Positions 41,553-42,656 of a stretch of 42,656 bases of DNA are shown here, piece by piece. The position numbers and the translations under genes are program-made. Numbering within the stretch: position 1 is the first letter of the stretch; each line of letters starts with the position of its first letter. The notes beneath the pieces are model-generated. The model saw nothing but the letters and a program-made list of their open reading frames with translations. It was not told the DNA's origin and made no database searches. The stretch spans positions 1 through 42,656 of the forward strand of contig JBGUZF010000096.1 in the NCBI GenBank assembly GCA_045222795.1, in the 5' to 3' direction. This stretch comes from Colimorpha sp045222795. Lineage in GTDB: Bacteria > Bacteroidota > Bacteroidia > Bacteroidales > P3.

Positions 41553-42292
41553 AGGTCAGCAACGAGATATTCTTTGCCGCCGTCGAGGAACGACTAGAGG
41601 CTGGCGAGAGGGTGAAGATAACCCTCGTGGGCACAAGTATGCGTCCCACCTTGATAGAGGGCGACGTGCTGACGCTGGAACCGCTGACGTGTGACCCGAA
41701 GGTGGGCGACATAGTGCTGTTCCGCTATCAGGGGAGGCATATCCTGCACCGCATCGTGGCTATAGAGGATGGTGTCTACACCATGCGTGGCGACAACAGC
41801 GTAACCTACGAGAGTTGCCGACGCGATGACGTCGTGGCGCGTGTGGTTGAGGTGGAGAAACACAACAAACTGAAGCATTTCGTCGTGCGGTGGCTGGGCC
41901 ACAAAGGACGCCGCCAGTTGCGGCCGTGGTACTTTGCCGCGCTGGCAATACTTATGTGGGCTCCCTTGAACGGGCTGGGCATACCGCTCGACAACTATAT
42001 CTTCGGGCTTCGCGCCGACCATCTGCTGCATGCGTCGGTGTTCATCCCCTGCGCATTGTTCCTGTGGGATATCATCGGCCCCAAATGGCTGGTGTGGCTC
42101 GCATCTGTCGCTGTAGGCCTTGTTACCGAAGGCGGACAGTGGCTGCTGCCATATCGCGGTTATGACGTCAACGACCTTGTCGCCAACGCCATCGGGGTGA
42201 CGCTTGGTTTTGTGGCTATTATTCTTTTCCGGCGAGCAGTCCGCAGGCGGCGTCAATGTCCTGGCCGCGCGAAGCGCGGAGGGTGCAGATGA
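41549..42292 (+). CDS. S24/S26 (SipW-like) peptidase fused to a VanZ-like membrane domain
   Basis: 247 residues. Residues 1-105 form a signal-peptidase-like fold with S30 in GTSMRPTL, H67 in LHRIVAI where bacterial type I enzymes have lysine, and MRGDNS. The Ser-His pattern is that of SipW and ER-type signal peptidases. Residues 125-230 have about four membrane helices and VanZ-family residues: D157 and H161 (ADHLLHAS), E194 and Q197 (TEGGQWLLPYRGYD) and NDLVANAIGVTLG. The peptidase could remove a leader peptide in this PqqD/kinase operon, which is inference. The final 24 codons overlap the convergent rlmN gene. Confidence 0.82.
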   Translation: MKVSNEIFFAAVEERLEAGERVKITLVGTSMRPTLIEGDVLTLEPLTCDPKVGDIVLFRYQGRHILHRIVAIEDGVYTMRGDNSVTYESCRRDDVVARVVEVEKHNKLKHFVVRWLGHKGRRQLRPWYFAALAILMWAPLNGLGIPLDNYIFGLRADHLLHASVFIPCALFLWDIIGPKWLVWLASVAVGLVTEGGQWLLPYRGYDVNDLVANAIGVTLGFVAIILFRRAVRRRRQCPGRAKRGGCR

Positions 42293-42656
42293 CTCCGTGG
42301 CGGTTCAGGTAATCCTGGAAGTCTTTTATCACTGTAGGCATTGAGGTGCGGAACGGCGCCTCGGGTGACTCATGGAACCGTATGAGGTTTACACGGCAGG
42401 TGAGGCCTTTCAAGGCTTCGGCCAGCTTCTGGGCATGCGCCAGGTCGTCGTTCTCTCCGCGGAACATGGTATATTCGAACGACAGGCGTCGCTGTCCGCT
42501 CCAGTCGTATTCTTTCAGCAGGGCCAATACTTGGTTCAGCGGGAACGCCTTCTGCACAGGCATCATCTGCAGACGTTCCTGTGGCACGGGGTTGTGCAGA
42601 CTCACGGCCAGGTGACACTGGCTCTCATCGAGGAAACGCTTCATCCCGGGAATGAT
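42219..42656 (-). CDS. rlmN: 23S rRNA (adenine-C2)-methyltransferase RlmN, C-terminal part
   Basis: The gene is open to the right edge; the window holds about 145 C-terminal codons. The sequence IIPGMKRFLDE, LAVSLHNPVP, RRLSFEYTMF and the end CTLRASRGQDIDAACGLLAG are diagnostic of RlmN. This radical SAM enzyme methylates A2503 of 23S rRNA. The cysteine in ICTLRASRG is the one that carries the methyl group in the family mechanism. The radical SAM CxxxCxxC motif lies outside the window. It overlaps the peptidase/VanZ gene tail to tail by 74 bases. Confidence 0.93.
   Translation of the reverse strand: MIPGMKRFLDESQCHLAVSLHNPVPQERLQMMPVQKAFPLNQVLALLKEYDWSGQRRLSFEYTMFRGENDDLAHAQKLAEALKGLTCRVNLIRFHESPEAPFRTSMPTVIKDFQDYLNRHGVICTLRASRGQDIDAACGLLAGKE

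Overview
The window looks like a chromosomal piece of an anaerobic, probably gut-associated member of the Bacteroidales. The signs are promoters of the Bacteroidetes type (TAnnTTTG at -7), two proteins with type IX secretion (T9SS) C-terminal sorting domains, a gingipain-like C25 peptidase, an oxygen-defence set of FprA, rubredoxins, reverse-type rubrerythrin and ferritin, and GxxExxY and four-helix-bundle (S23) orphan genes. No rRNA, tRNA or CRISPR array was seen. No stretch longer than about 300 bases lacks a gene.

Left third (1-13848): an AT-richer accessory island. A leftward operon encodes a T9SS-sorted surface protein and then a giant lipoprotein of at least 2,709 residues. That lipoprotein has the order of a fused TcB/TcC toxin cocoon: an SpvB-like region, FG-GAP/VCBS repeats, then RHS/YD repeats. 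It runs off the left edge before its RHS core and toxic tip. A divergent tyrosine recombinase shares a palindromic promoter region with this operon. It is followed by two orphan 'RHS tip' genes, each the conserved RHS-associated core joined to a different C-terminal toxin-like domain. Each is followed by a small exported protein that may be its immunity protein. The island closes with a decayed 3' end of a second, diverged integrase, whose stop codon overlaps the stop codon of the flanking antiporter gene.

Middle (13845-31768): GC-rich core genome. It holds a CPA2-type cation/proton antiporter, a lipid kinase, a polyprenyl-phosphate glycosyltransferase, a DPP-IV-like S9 peptidase, riboflavin synthase with a HAD phosphatase, and the leftward group C25 peptidase - DUF4271 - HemD-like - rnpA - yidD. 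It continues with hisS, a hypothetical exported protein and lpxK. Two single-gene units, a four-helix-bundle protein and a GxxExxY protein, sit here between inverted repeats. Several loci, two of them inside reading frames, carry imperfect palindromes or arrays of 7- or 8-base units.

Right third (31785-42656): leftward oxidative-stress genes (rubrerythrin, ferritin, rubredoxin, flavin reductase-rubredoxin, FprA) that together could pass electrons from NAD(P)H to oxygen or peroxide. Next come cutC with a transglutaminase-like lipoprotein, a strong bidirectional terminator, glmS, and a compact PqqD - HprK-like kinase - S26 peptidase/VanZ operon resembling a peptide-modification module. The window ends in the 3' part of rlmN.
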